Assembly (NCBI GenBank): GCA_902633985.1
Contig: CACPHV010000004.1
Location: 34,595 to 98,594 of the forward strand
Direction: 5' to 3'
DNA length: 64,000 nt
Source of the DNA: an uncultured Pelagibacteraceae bacterium
Lineage (GTDB): Bacteria > Pseudomonadota > Alphaproteobacteria > Pelagibacterales > Pelagibacteraceae
Numbering within the stretch: position 1 is the first letter of the stretch; each line of letters begins with the position of its first letter. Below, piece after piece: positions 32,208 to 41,270 of this stretch. The translations under genes were made by a program, and so were the position numbers. The notes beneath the pieces are model-generated. The model saw only the letters and a program-made list of their open reading frames with translations, was not told the origin of the DNA and made no database searches.

Positions 32208-33092
32208 CTAAGCCGCCTTAGTATTATTTAATGAAAAATTTAATTTTTCTAAATTATTGATTAAATCTGATGCCTCTTTAGAGTTTAAAATACTAAGTGG
32301 TGGCAAAAGATTTTTATAGTATATTTCTTTTTTACTAAAGTAAGTATGTAAACTTGAAATCAAATTATATTTTTCAAATTCTGCTCTTACATCGCAAAGA
32401 TTTTGATTTACTGTCTGATCGTTTCCGTCATTAAAATCATCGTAAACTTTTCTTGCTAGTGTAGACGTAGCATTGCATGTAGCTGTAATAATTCCAGAAC
32501 AACCTAATTGAAGTCCTTTAAATAATTTAGATTCTGAACCAGGTAAAACTGAAAAATTATCAATTTTTAAATTTTCAAAAAGATTGTAAGAACTATCTTT
32601 TACACCAATAATATTTTTTGGATATTTTTTTACTAACTCTTCAATACATTCAATGCTAAACTTATAACCACAGAGTTTTTCAAAATTATATAGTACTATT
32701 TCACAATCAGAAATTACTTCTACTATTTTGCTATAAAATTCTATTACTTCTTTATCTCCATATTTATAGTAAGCAGGCGGCATAATTAAGAATCTATTAA
32801 AACCTAAAGATTTAGAAACTCTCATTAAATTAATTGTTTCACCTAAAGAATTTAAACCAGTGCCTATAATATATTTTTTTTTGTGTTTGCTTGAAGTTAG
32901 ATGATTTAATAAATTAATTTTTTCTGAGACAGGTATAAGTTGAGCCTGCCCTGTACTTCCAAATATAGCTGCTCCGTGACAACCATTGTCTATAACCATT
33001 TCTGCGTGCAGAATGGTTTTTTTAATATCAAGCGTCAAATCATCATTTAAGATCGACATTGAGGCCGCATAAATGCCTTTAATTTTACTCAT
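32208..33092 (-). CDS. DapA/NanA family aldolase (dihydrodipicolinate synthase-like)
   Basis: GCHGAAIFGSTGQAQLIPVSEK, MPPAYYK, VLYNF, IIGVKDSS Schiff-base Lys region. Confidence 0.85.
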   Translation of the reverse strand: MSKIKGIYAASMSILNDDLTLDIKKTILHAEMVIDNGCHGAAIFGSTGQAQLIPVSEKINLLNHLTSSKHKKKYIIGTGLNSLGETINLMRVSKSLGFNRFLIMPPAYYKYGDKEVIEFYSKIVEVISDCEIVLYNFEKLCGYKFSIECIEELVKKYPKNIIGVKDSSYNLFENLKIDNFSVLPGSESKLFKGLQLGCSGIITATCNATSTLARKVYDDFNDGNDQTVNQNLCDVRAEFEKYNLISSLHTYFSKKEIYYKNLLPPLSILNSKEASDLINNLEKLNFSLNNTKAA

Positions 33093-33141
33093 AATAAAAA
33101 TTTATATAAAAATATTAATTAGTAAAGTTTATAAATTAACT

Positions 33142-34104
33142 ATGAAAATATTAGCTATTCAAAACAGGATGGGCATAGGTGATACGGTAATTTTTCTACC
33201 TTTTATTAAAGCCATTTCAAAAAAATTTGGAACACCTGTTAGTTTATTGGTTAAAGAAAATTCAAAAGCTAGCGAGTTTTTAAATCAAACAAATTATATT
33301 GATGAAATAATTCACTTAGAAAGAGATAATAAAATAAATCAAAAACATGATGGTTTCAAAGGATTTTTCAAATTAGTAAGCGATATAAAAAAATATAATT
33401 TCGATAAAGTTTTTATATTCAATTCATCTTTGAGATATAACTTAATTTCTAGATTGGCAGGAATTAAAGAAATATTTCAATACCCGTTATTTGAAAAACG
33501 AAATCAACACATCACTGAGCCGGCTAAAGCTATAATAAAAAAATATTTAGATATCGAAATTATTGATAATCCAGAAATTCAAATTAATAATAGTTTAGTT
33601 AAAAAAACAGCAGTAAGCTTTAATATTAATAATGATGAGCTTAATGTTTTGTTGGGTGTTGGTGGTTCAGGTCCAACAAAAAGAATACCATCAAAAACTT
33701 TTCTAGACGTAATGAAAAAATTAGAAGCTTTTAAAAAATGTAGATTTTTTTTAGCTACAGGTAAAAATGAAGATGAACAAAAAGTTTTAAGCGAATTATA
33801 TAATACAAAATTTAAAGAAAAATGTGTTGCCCTAGACAATCTTAGTATAAGAGAAATTTTACCTGTTATTAAAAATTGTAATGTTGCAATATGTAATGAT
33901 ACAAGTTTCTCACATCTATCTTCAGCATTAGGAATTAAAACAATTACACTAATGGCAGATACTCCATTAATTTATGGTTCTTACAACACAAATATGTATC
34001 CAATTATTCCTGATGGAGAAATAACAGTTTCTCACAATACTCGTGGTAAAGACAAAATTAATCCAGATAAAATCTACGAAAAACTATTATCAATAATTAA
34101 TTAA
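33142..34104 (+). CDS. Glycosyltransferase family 9 (heptosyltransferase-like)
   Basis: RMGIGDTVIFLPFIKAI, VLLGVGGSGPTKRIP, CNDTSFSHLSSALGIKTITLM. ATG at 33142 preferred over track start. Confidence 0.83.
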   Translation: MKILAIQNRMGIGDTVIFLPFIKAISKKFGTPVSLLVKENSKASEFLNQTNYIDEIIHLERDNKINQKHDGFKGFFKLVSDIKKYNFDKVFIFNSSLRYNLISRLAGIKEIFQYPLFEKRNQHITEPAKAIIKKYLDIEIIDNPEIQINNSLVKKTAVSFNINNDELNVLLGVGGSGPTKRIPSKTFLDVMKKLEAFKKCRFFLATGKNEDEQKVLSELYNTKFKEKCVALDNLSIREILPVIKNCNVAICNDTSFSHLSSALGIKTITLMADTPLIYGSYNTNMYPIIPDGEITVSHNTRGKDKINPDKIYEKLLSIIN

Positions 34105-34604
34105 GAAATATCTTTAAGAACTATCTCTTTTGCTTCATTAACAATAGCTGATAATCTTGAAGTTTCTGGGGAAATATCGGGGTGAATTTTTTTTTGAATT
34201 TTTTGGTAAGCTTTATTTAGAGCTTCTTTAGTTGGTTTTTTATTAATGTCTAAATTTAAAATCTTATATGCCTCAGATATTGATAATGATGACGAGTTAT
34301 TATTTTGATATTGATTAAAAGAAAATCTTCCAGAATTTCTTAAGGTTTGAATAAGCCTATAAAGAGAAAGTAATTGAAACAATGATAAACCTTTAAGTTT
34401 AACTAAAGCAAGGCTTGCAAGAGTTAATGGCAATGTGAGTAGAAATTTTCCACCAATAGCGAATAAAACTGCTAATAAAGCCAATAATAAAATTGTAATC
34501 AGCCTAACTCCTTTTGACATTTTTTTTGGAGAAATATTTGACCACCATCTTAATAAAAAATATAAGATGACTAAAATTACAACTAGATAAATAATAATAT
34601 TCAT
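34101..34604 (-). CDS. Membrane-anchored DnaJ-domain protein (DjlA/TIM14-like)
   Basis: N-terminal TM segments plus C-terminal J-domain with HPD (KKIHPDISPE). ATG at 34604 chosen to avoid overlap with the divergent gene. Confidence 0.75.
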   Translation of the reverse strand: MNIIIYLVVILVILYFLLRWWSNISPKKMSKGVRLITILLLALLAVLFAIGGKFLLTLPLTLASLALVKLKGLSLFQLLSLYRLIQTLRNSGRFSFNQYQNNNSSSLSISEAYKILNLDINKKPTKEALNKAYQKIQKKIHPDISPETSRLSAIVNEAKEIVLKDIS

Positions 34605-34619
34605 ATATTTCCTTATTAG

Positions 34620-36695
34620 ATGAAAGTACCACAACTTAAAAAAAAACTAGAGATAAAAACTTGTCACAATATTGATTGGGAAGATAATTATAGCTGGATT
34701 CATCAAAAAGATATTTTAGAAGTCCTAAAAGATAAAAGTAGGTTAGATCCTGAAGTGAAAAAATATTTAGAGGACGAAAACGCTTACACTGAACATCATT
34801 TATTAGATACAAAAGATATCCAAAAAAAATTATTTAATGAGATTAAAGGAAGAATTAAATTAGATGATCAATCTTTACCCTATAAAGATCATACTTATGA
34901 GTATTGGACAAAAACTACAACAAAAGGAAATTATTCAATAAAACTTAGAAAAAAAATTGGTTCAGAAAATATAGAAGAAATATGGAATGGAGATAAGGAA
35001 AAAGAAAAACTCAAAACTGAATATTTTGGAGTTGGAGATTTAGAAGTAAGTAATAATGATAAATATCTGGGATACTCTTTAGATCTCAAAGGTTCTGAAT
35101 ATTATACAATTTATTTAAGAGATATAAAAACAAACAAAATTATTTCAAAAGAAATCACAGAAACATCAGGGGGAATAACATTTAGTTTGGATGATAAATA
35201 TATTTTTTATTCTAAACTTGATGAAAATCATAGGGCAAGAACAATATATAGACACAAAATAGGAGATTTTGATAATGAGGATGAGTTAATATTTGAGGAG
35301 AAAAGTGAAGCTTTTACAGTGGGAATTGGGAAAAGCTCAGATGAAAAATATTATTTCATAAATACTTCTGACCATAATACTTCAGAGCAATATTACTTTA
35401 AATCAGATGAATTAAATCCATCTCCAAAAGTTATTATTAAAAGAGAAAGAGGTGTTCTGTATTCTGTTAATTCATGGGAAGGTAAATTTTATAATCATAC
35501 AAATAAAAATGCAGAAGACTTTAAAATTGATATTTGTGACAATTTAGAAAATCAAAATTGGCAAACATATATTCCAGCAAAAGATGAAGTTTTAATTGGT
35601 GGATTAACATTCCTTAAAAATTGGATTATTCGAGGTGAAACATCAGATGCACTAGATAAATTATTTGTCAAAAATAATTCTACAAATATAGAAGAAGAAT
35701 TAATTTTTTCTGATGAATCTGTTTATGTTCCAGGAGTAAGCTTAATTCAAAAAGATAGAAACACTGATGAAGTTCATTTAGGATACTCCTCACCTAAAAC
35801 TCCTTCTAGAGTATTTAAATATAATTTAGCAACAAAATCTAAAAAACTTGTTAAAGAACAAGAGATCCCATCTGGTCATAATAAAGATGACTATATTGTT
35901 GAGAGAATTGAGTTTAAATCTCATGACGGAAGAATGGTTCCATTAACAATTACTAGACACAAAAAAACAAAAATTGATGGGTCTGCAAATGTTTTATTGT
36001 ATGGATATGGATCTTATGGAAATTCTATGTCCCCAAGCTTTTCTTCTACAAGATTAAGTCTTATCAATAGAGATATAATTTGGGCCACAGCCCATATCAG
36101 AGGTGGTATGGAAAAAGGCATGAAGTGGTGGAAAGAGGGAAAATTAACTAACAAAAAAAATACTTTTGAAGATTATATTTATGCAGCAAAATATTTGATC
36201 GAAAAGAATTATACGTCAAAAGGAAATATTATTGGAATGGGTGGTTCAGCTGGAGGATTATTAATGGGAGCTGTAGTCAATCAATCTCCTGAATTATTTT
36301 TAGGAATTATTATGGCTGTTCCTTTTGTAGATTCTTTAACAACAAATCTAGATCATTCTTTACCTTTAACTGTTGGAGAATTTGACGAATTTGGAAATGC
36401 AAAAGAGAATAAAGAACACTTTGATTATATTTTTTCATATGCACCCTACAACAATATTAAAAAAATGGATTATCCACATATTTTTATTACAACAAGTTTA
36501 AGTGATAATAGAGTTTTATTTGATGAACCTGCAAAGTTCACAGCAAAACTTAGAGATTATAAAACAGATAATAATTTGCTTCTCTTGAAAACCGAAATGA
36601 ATGCTGGTCATGGTGGAAAATCAGGAAGAGATGGTGCAATAGAAGAAATTGCTATTGACTATGCATTTGCATTAAAAATTTCAAAAAAAATTTAG
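34620..36695 (+). CDS. ptrB: Prolyl oligopeptidase family peptidase (oligopeptidase B)
   Basis: YGYGSYGNSMSPSFSSTRLSL, GMGGSAGGLLMGAVVNQSPELF, NAGHGGKSGR catalytic motifs. Confidence 0.93.
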   Translation: MKVPQLKKKLEIKTCHNIDWEDNYSWIHQKDILEVLKDKSRLDPEVKKYLEDENAYTEHHLLDTKDIQKKLFNEIKGRIKLDDQSLPYKDHTYEYWTKTTTKGNYSIKLRKKIGSENIEEIWNGDKEKEKLKTEYFGVGDLEVSNNDKYLGYSLDLKGSEYYTIYLRDIKTNKIISKEITETSGGITFSLDDKYIFYSKLDENHRARTIYRHKIGDFDNEDELIFEEKSEAFTVGIGKSSDEKYYFINTSDHNTSEQYYFKSDELNPSPKVIIKRERGVLYSVNSWEGKFYNHTNKNAEDFKIDICDNLENQNWQTYIPAKDEVLIGGLTFLKNWIIRGETSDALDKLFVKNNSTNIEEELIFSDESVYVPGVSLIQKDRNTDEVHLGYSSPKTPSRVFKYNLATKSKKLVKEQEIPSGHNKDDYIVERIEFKSHDGRMVPLTITRHKKTKIDGSANVLLYGYGSYGNSMSPSFSSTRLSLINRDIIWATAHIRGGMEKGMKWWKEGKLTNKKNTFEDYIYAAKYLIEKNYTSKGNIIGMGGSAGGLLMGAVVNQSPELFLGIIMAVPFVDSLTTNLDHSLPLTVGEFDEFGNAKENKEHFDYIFSYAPYNNIKKMDYPHIFITTSLSDNRVLFDEPAKFTAKLRDYKTDNNLLLLKTEMNAGHGGKSGRDGAIEEIAIDYAFALKISKKI

Positions 36696-36707
36696 TACAC
36701 TTTAAAT

Positions 36708-36737
36708 CTTGAAAAAAACAAATTAATTCCCATATAA
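36708..36737 (+). promoter_or_regulatory. Sigma-32 (RpoH)-like heat-shock promoter of hsp20
   Basis: CTTGAAA (36708-36714), 14-nt spacer, CCCATATAA (36729-36737), ahead of an Hsp20 gene. Confidence 0.75.
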
Positions 36738-36742
36738 ACTTA

Positions 36743-36765
36743 GTAAGTCGCCTAATGGGGCTTAC
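36743..36765 (+). promoter_or_regulatory. 5'-UTR stem-loop upstream of hsp20
   Basis: GTAAGTCGCC-TAAT-GGGGCTTAC: GTAAG/CTTAC plus U-G and C-G pairs, a G-G mismatch and C-G; lies at about the expected transcription start. Confidence 0.45.
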
Positions 36766-36797
36766 ATAAATAAACTTGCTTAACAAAGGAGGATATT

Positions 36798-37244
36798 ATG
36801 ACAAGTAAGGATCTATCTATATTTAACTCACTTAGACCTTTTTCAATTGGTTTTGATGACATGTTCGACCAATTTGAAAATATGTTGGGAAATGGGAATT
36901 TGACGATGCAGTCAAATTATCCACCTTACAACATTCGAAAGACAGGTAAAGACAACTATGCAATAGAAGTAGCATTGGCTGGCTTTAGCAAAAAAGACGT
37001 CGAGGTTGAGTTCGAGGACAATTTATTAACAGTAAGAACAAAACAAGTTAATAAGTCTGAGGACAGTGATGTTAATGGAGAAATTATTCATAAAGGTATT
37101 TCTCAAAGACAATTTGCAAGATCATTCACTATTGCTGATGATGTAAAAGTTAATGGTGCTGAACTTAAAGATGGTCTTTTAACAATATCTTGTGAAAGAA
37201 TAATTCCAGAACATAAAAAAAAGAAGCTTATTGAAATTAAATAA
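36798..37244 (+). CDS. ibpA: Hsp20/alpha-crystallin family small heat-shock protein
   Basis: SIGFDDMFDQFE, YNIRKTGKDNYAIEVALAGFSKKDVEVEFEDNLLTV; GGAGG Shine-Dalgarno upstream of the ATG. Confidence 0.94.
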   Translation: MTSKDLSIFNSLRPFSIGFDDMFDQFENMLGNGNLTMQSNYPPYNIRKTGKDNYAIEVALAGFSKKDVEVEFEDNLLTVRTKQVNKSEDSDVNGEIIHKGISQRQFARSFTIADDVKVNGAELKDGLLTISCERIIPEHKKKKLIEIK

Positions 37245-37257
37245 GTCTTAAACCTTG

Positions 37258-37281
37258 CTTGTGGGGATTTCTCCCCACAAG
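37258..37281. terminator. Perfect hairpin between convergent hsp20 and NCS2 permease (likely bidirectional terminator)
   Basis: CTTGTGGGGA-TTTC-TCCCCACAAG, 10-bp perfect stem; only short T tracts flank it. Confidence 0.72.
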
Positions 37282-37291
37282 TTTAAATAAG

Positions 37292-38614
37292 TTATTTCTT
37301 TGCCATTATAGCATTCAAAGCAAATGCTAATAATCCAGCAGGTATAAGTCCAGTTGTTAACAGTAGTTTTAAACTTATTCCAAAATCTGGAATATTTTTC
37401 ACAAAGTCTGGTAACAATGACATCCCAATTCCAAAAGACAAAGAAAGAGCTAAGATTAATAAATTTCTTTGATCCATATCTGCTCTTGAAATCAATTTAA
37501 TACCAGCAGCCACAATCATACCAAACATAATAATTGCTGCTCCACCTATCACAGACTCTGGCATCGCTGCAATTATTCCACCTAATTTTGGAAATAATCC
37601 CATAAGAACCAAAACTATTCCAGCTATAGTTCCAACGTGTCTACTTACAACTCCTGTAAACGCAACTAGTCCAGCATTTTGTGAGTAAGATGTATTTGGC
37701 ATCGCATTAAATATTGCACCAAATGCAGTACCAACACCATCCGCCATAATTCCACCTGATATTTCTTTATCTGTTGCTTCTCGTTTAGCACCACCCATTG
37801 TAGTAGCACTTATGTCTCCAATTGTTTCAATTGTTGTAACAACTGACATAAACAACATTAGAATTATTGCACCAGGTACAAAATCAATTCCATATTGAAG
37901 TGGCATTGGAAATGCAAACCATGATGCAGATGCAATTTTACCGTAGTTAACCATTCCTAGTGCTGCTGCAACTATGAAACCAGCTACTATTCCAATTAAA
38001 ATTGAGGCTGCAGAAGCCATTCCTTTTCCTCTTAGATTGAAAAAGATAGCAACTATGAACACTGAAGCAGCAACTGTTAAGTGATTTGCATTTGCAAAGA
38101 TTTCAGGTTTATTATTCATTAACCATCCACCTCCACCAGCATACATAAAACCAACTTTAAGCAAACTAAATCCAATCATAAGTACAACTATACCAGTGAC
38201 TAATGGTGGGAATAGATGTCTTATTGGTTTTAAAACTTTTCCAATAAAAATTTGAAAAATTCCTCCAATGAACGCTGCTGTAAATACCGCACCTAATCCT
38301 GCTGCTTTAAATGGTAGCATAATTGGTATAAACGCAAAACTTGTTCCTTGAACAATAGGAAGTCTTGCACCAATTTCTTTATATCCAACTGTTTGGATAA
38401 TTGTTGCAACTCCCGCAACAAACAAAGCCATTTGAATCAAAAATATTTTTTGCTCAGGCGTTTGACCAAAAACTCCAGCCACAATTATAGGAACCGTTAT
38501 ATTACCAGCAAACATTGCTAGTACATGCTGAATTCCTAAAGGTATGGATTTATTTAATGGAAGTTTTTTATCCGGACTGTTTGTAGAGCCCTTTTTTGTT
38601 TTTTTTGAAGCCAT
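37292..38614 (-). CDS. NCS2 family nucleobase permease, probably xanthine/urate type
   Basis: COG2233-type sequence: IQHVLAMFAGNITVPIIVAGV, MPNTSYSQNAGLVAFTGVVSRHVG, MPESVIGGAAIIMFGMI. Confidence 0.88.
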   Translation of the reverse strand: MASKKTKKGSTNSPDKKLPLNKSIPLGIQHVLAMFAGNITVPIIVAGVFGQTPEQKIFLIQMALFVAGVATIIQTVGYKEIGARLPIVQGTSFAFIPIMLPFKAAGLGAVFTAAFIGGIFQIFIGKVLKPIRHLFPPLVTGIVVLMIGFSLLKVGFMYAGGGGWLMNNKPEIFANANHLTVAASVFIVAIFFNLRGKGMASAASILIGIVAGFIVAAALGMVNYGKIASASWFAFPMPLQYGIDFVPGAIILMLFMSVVTTIETIGDISATTMGGAKREATDKEISGGIMADGVGTAFGAIFNAMPNTSYSQNAGLVAFTGVVSRHVGTIAGIVLVLMGLFPKLGGIIAAMPESVIGGAAIIMFGMIVAAGIKLISRADMDQRNLLILALSLSFGIGMSLLPDFVKNIPDFGISLKLLLTTGLIPAGLLAFALNAIMAKK

Positions 38615-38753
38615 ATAACCTCCGTCGTTAACTAAATAGACGTTACATTATTGGCTATGAATTAATATAAAAAAACTGATTAGTTTAGAACAACTCCACT
38701 TTAGATAGTAAAAAAAAACCTATAATGAGCAGATTTATTTTAATTAATTAATT

Positions 38754-39059
38754 TTAAAAGCAACCGTTTGAAACAAAACCCACAACTATATTTTCTGAAT
38801 TTATTTCAAACCTACGTTCACATGGAACAAGGTATTTTTTACTATTATAAACAAACTCAAAATTGCCTTTAGCATTTTTAAAGTCCTCGTCTGGTTTTCC
38901 AAGCTCCATCTGAAGTTCACTAGCTGATTTTCCAAGAAATTTACTTAATTTTTCATTTTCCTTTTCAACAATAGCATCTGTTTTATCTTTAACAGTTTGA
39001 CACCCTGAAAAAAAAATTAATATAATTACAAGACTTATTGCTAATTTTAATTTTGACAT
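38754..39059 (-). CDS. Small lipoprotein of unknown function
   Basis: Lipobox FFSGCQT; 101 aa. Confidence 0.65.
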   Translation of the reverse strand: MSKLKLAISLVIILIFFSGCQTVKDKTDAIVEKENEKLSKFLGKSASELQMELGKPDEDFKNAKGNFEFVYNSKKYLVPCERRFEINSENIVVGFVSNGCF

Positions 39060-39185
39060 AAGTTTAAATTAACATTTTTTGTTCAACAATTTATTAACTT
39101 TTAAGTTGTATAAATAATTTATTTCTTATTACATTTAAGTTTAATTATAGTAACAATTGTGTTCTTTATTTGATAGTCCAAGCAT

Positions 39186-39776
39186 ATGAATGAAAAAGCC
39201 CTAGAAAAGATACTAAATATATTTTTAAAAGAAGTTTTACCCTTAACTGAAAAAGGTGTTGCTAAAGGTAGTAAAATATTTGGTGCCGCAATAATTAAAA
39301 AAGATAATTTATCTCTTGTAGTTGCGGAAACAAATAATGAAAAAGAAAATCCATTGTGGCATGGTGAGATGCATGCTCTTAAAAAATTTTATGAATTAGA
39401 TACAAATACAAGACCAAAAGAAAAAGACTGCATGTTCTTAAGTTCACATGAGCCTTGCAGTATGTGTTTGAGTGCAATCACATTTTCTGGATTTGATAAT
39501 TTTTATTATTTGTTTCCGTATACTGCCACAAATGATGAATTTAATATTCCACATGATTTAAATATACTCAAAGAAGTATTTAAAATAAATGATGGAGAAT
39601 ATAATAAAGAAAATTCCTATTGGAAAAGTCAGAATATAAATTTACTTATTGAAAATTTACCTACTTCAAAAAAAGAAAATATTCTAAATCAATTAGTAAA
39701 AATTAAAAAAAAATACCGAACATTATCAAACCAATATCAGGAAAATAAAGATGGAAATTCTATACCATTAAATTAA
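39186..39776 (+). CDS. Cytidine/deoxycytidylate deaminase-fold protein (divergent)
   Basis: Zinc motifs WHGEMHAL and SSHEPCSMCLSAITF; immediately upstream of the ABC importer genes. Confidence 0.78.
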   Translation: MNEKALEKILNIFLKEVLPLTEKGVAKGSKIFGAAIIKKDNLSLVVAETNNEKENPLWHGEMHALKKFYELDTNTRPKEKDCMFLSSHEPCSMCLSAITFSGFDNFYYLFPYTATNDEFNIPHDLNILKEVFKINDGEYNKENSYWKSQNINLLIENLPTSKKENILNQLVKIKKKYRTLSNQYQENKDGNSIPLN

Positions 39777-39779
39777 GTA

Positions 39780-41270
39780 ATGAATACAACCCTAAAAATT
39801 TCAAATGTAACCAAAATATATCCTGGGTGTGTTGCAAACGACAATGTTTCACTCGAATTTAATAGTGGTAAAATTTATGCTCTTCTTGGAGAAAATGGTG
39901 CTGGAAAATCTACGCTAGTTAAAATTCTATCAGGCGTTATCATTCCTGATGAAGGTAAAATTTATTTAAATGAAAATAATCTAAAGCTTAATTCACCATT
40001 AGATGCAAAAAAAAATGATATCGGAATGGTATTCCAGCATTTTAATCTTTTTGAAACTTTGTCTGTATTTGAAAACTTAATAATAGATTCAGATGAACAA
40101 AGGGAAAGTTTAAAAGAAAAAATTGATACAATTATGAAAAAATATAATTTTTCAATTGATCTTGATATTCCTGTTCTAAATCTATCAGCAGGTCAAAAAC
40201 AAAAAGTGGAAATAATAAGATGCCTAATAAGGAGTCCAAAAGTTTTAATTATGGATGAACCAACATCTGTATTAACAGAACAAGAAACGAGTGAATTATT
40301 CTCATCTTTGAAAAAATTTTCTGAAGAAGGAATTTTAATTATTTATATTACACATAAACTAAAGGAAGTTATGCAGCTTTGTGATGAAGTTGCTGTAATG
40401 AGAAGAGGAAAGTTGGTTTCTGTAAGTGAAATAGAGAACGAAAATATTGAGTCGCTTGCTAACAAAATGGTAGGTCAGAACCTAAAAACAATTAAGAAAA
40501 AAAAAGCAAAAACTTCATCAGATCAATTAATTAAAATAACGAATCTTAATTTTACAAGTGAAGATCCTTTTGAAACAAATTTAATGGATATTAACTTTTC
40601 TGTTAATCGAGGAGAGTGTTTAGGAATTGCTGGTATATCAGGAAACGGACAAAGTGAATTATTTCAGGTATTAAGTGGTGAAATTATTTCAGAAAAGAAC
40701 TCTATAAAATTTAACAATAATTACATAGGAGATTTAAATCCTCAAGAAAGAAGAGAATATTTGATGGCCTTTTCTCCAGAGGATAGGCTTGAGCAGGCTG
40801 CAATTCCACAAATGAAAATTTTTGAAAATGTAGCTCTAAACAATTTTAAATCATCAAATTTTTTTAATAATGGATTAATAAACGAAAACAAAATTAAAGA
40901 GCATTCCAAAAAAATAATTTCAGATTTTAATGTTAATACTGACAACATAGACTTAAAAAGCCAATTTTTATCAGGAGGTAATCTTCAAAAATTAATTATT
41001 GGAAGAGAATTAATAACTTCTCCAGATTTATTAATTTGTTTTAATCCAACTTGGGGTCTAGATGTTGGAGCAATAAATTATATCCACGAAACATTGATAG
41101 AAATCAATGAACAAAATAAATCAATTATATTAATATCTACGGACACTGATGAGTTATTAAAATTAAGTGATAAAATTTCAGTAATTCATAAAGGAAAATT
41201 GTCAAAAATTATGAATGCTGAAGAAGTTACCTCTGAAAAACTTGGGATACTAATGGGAGGAGCAAATTGA
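39780..41270 (+). CDS. ABC importer duplicated ATPase (BMP/nucleoside-type)
   Basis: Two ABC halves: GENGAGKSTLVKIL, LSAGQKQKVEIIRCL; second half GISGNGQSELFQVLSGE, FLSGGNLQKLIIGREL. Confidence 0.92.
   Translation: MNTTLKISNVTKIYPGCVANDNVSLEFNSGKIYALLGENGAGKSTLVKILSGVIIPDEGKIYLNENNLKLNSPLDAKKNDIGMVFQHFNLFETLSVFENLIIDSDEQRESLKEKIDTIMKKYNFSIDLDIPVLNLSAGQKQKVEIIRCLIRSPKVLIMDEPTSVLTEQETSELFSSLKKFSEEGILIIYITHKLKEVMQLCDEVAVMRRGKLVSVSEIENENIESLANKMVGQNLKTIKKKKAKTSSDQLIKITNLNFTSEDPFETNLMDINFSVNRGECLGIAGISGNGQSELFQVLSGEIISEKNSIKFNNNYIGDLNPQERREYLMAFSPEDRLEQAAIPQMKIFENVALNNFKSSNFFNNGLINENKIKEHSKKIISDFNVNTDNIDLKSQFLSGGNLQKLIIGRELITSPDLLICFNPTWGLDVGAINYIHETLIEINEQNKSIILISTDTDELLKLSDKISVIHKGKLSKIMNAEEVTSEKLGILMGGAN

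Noticed and set aside
38615-38753. Possible purine riboswitch or attenuator in the leader of the NCS2 permease
   Set aside because: Only a 5-bp AAACT-AATC-AGTTT hairpin with a short T run was found; no match by eye to the conserved purine-riboswitch junction sequences.
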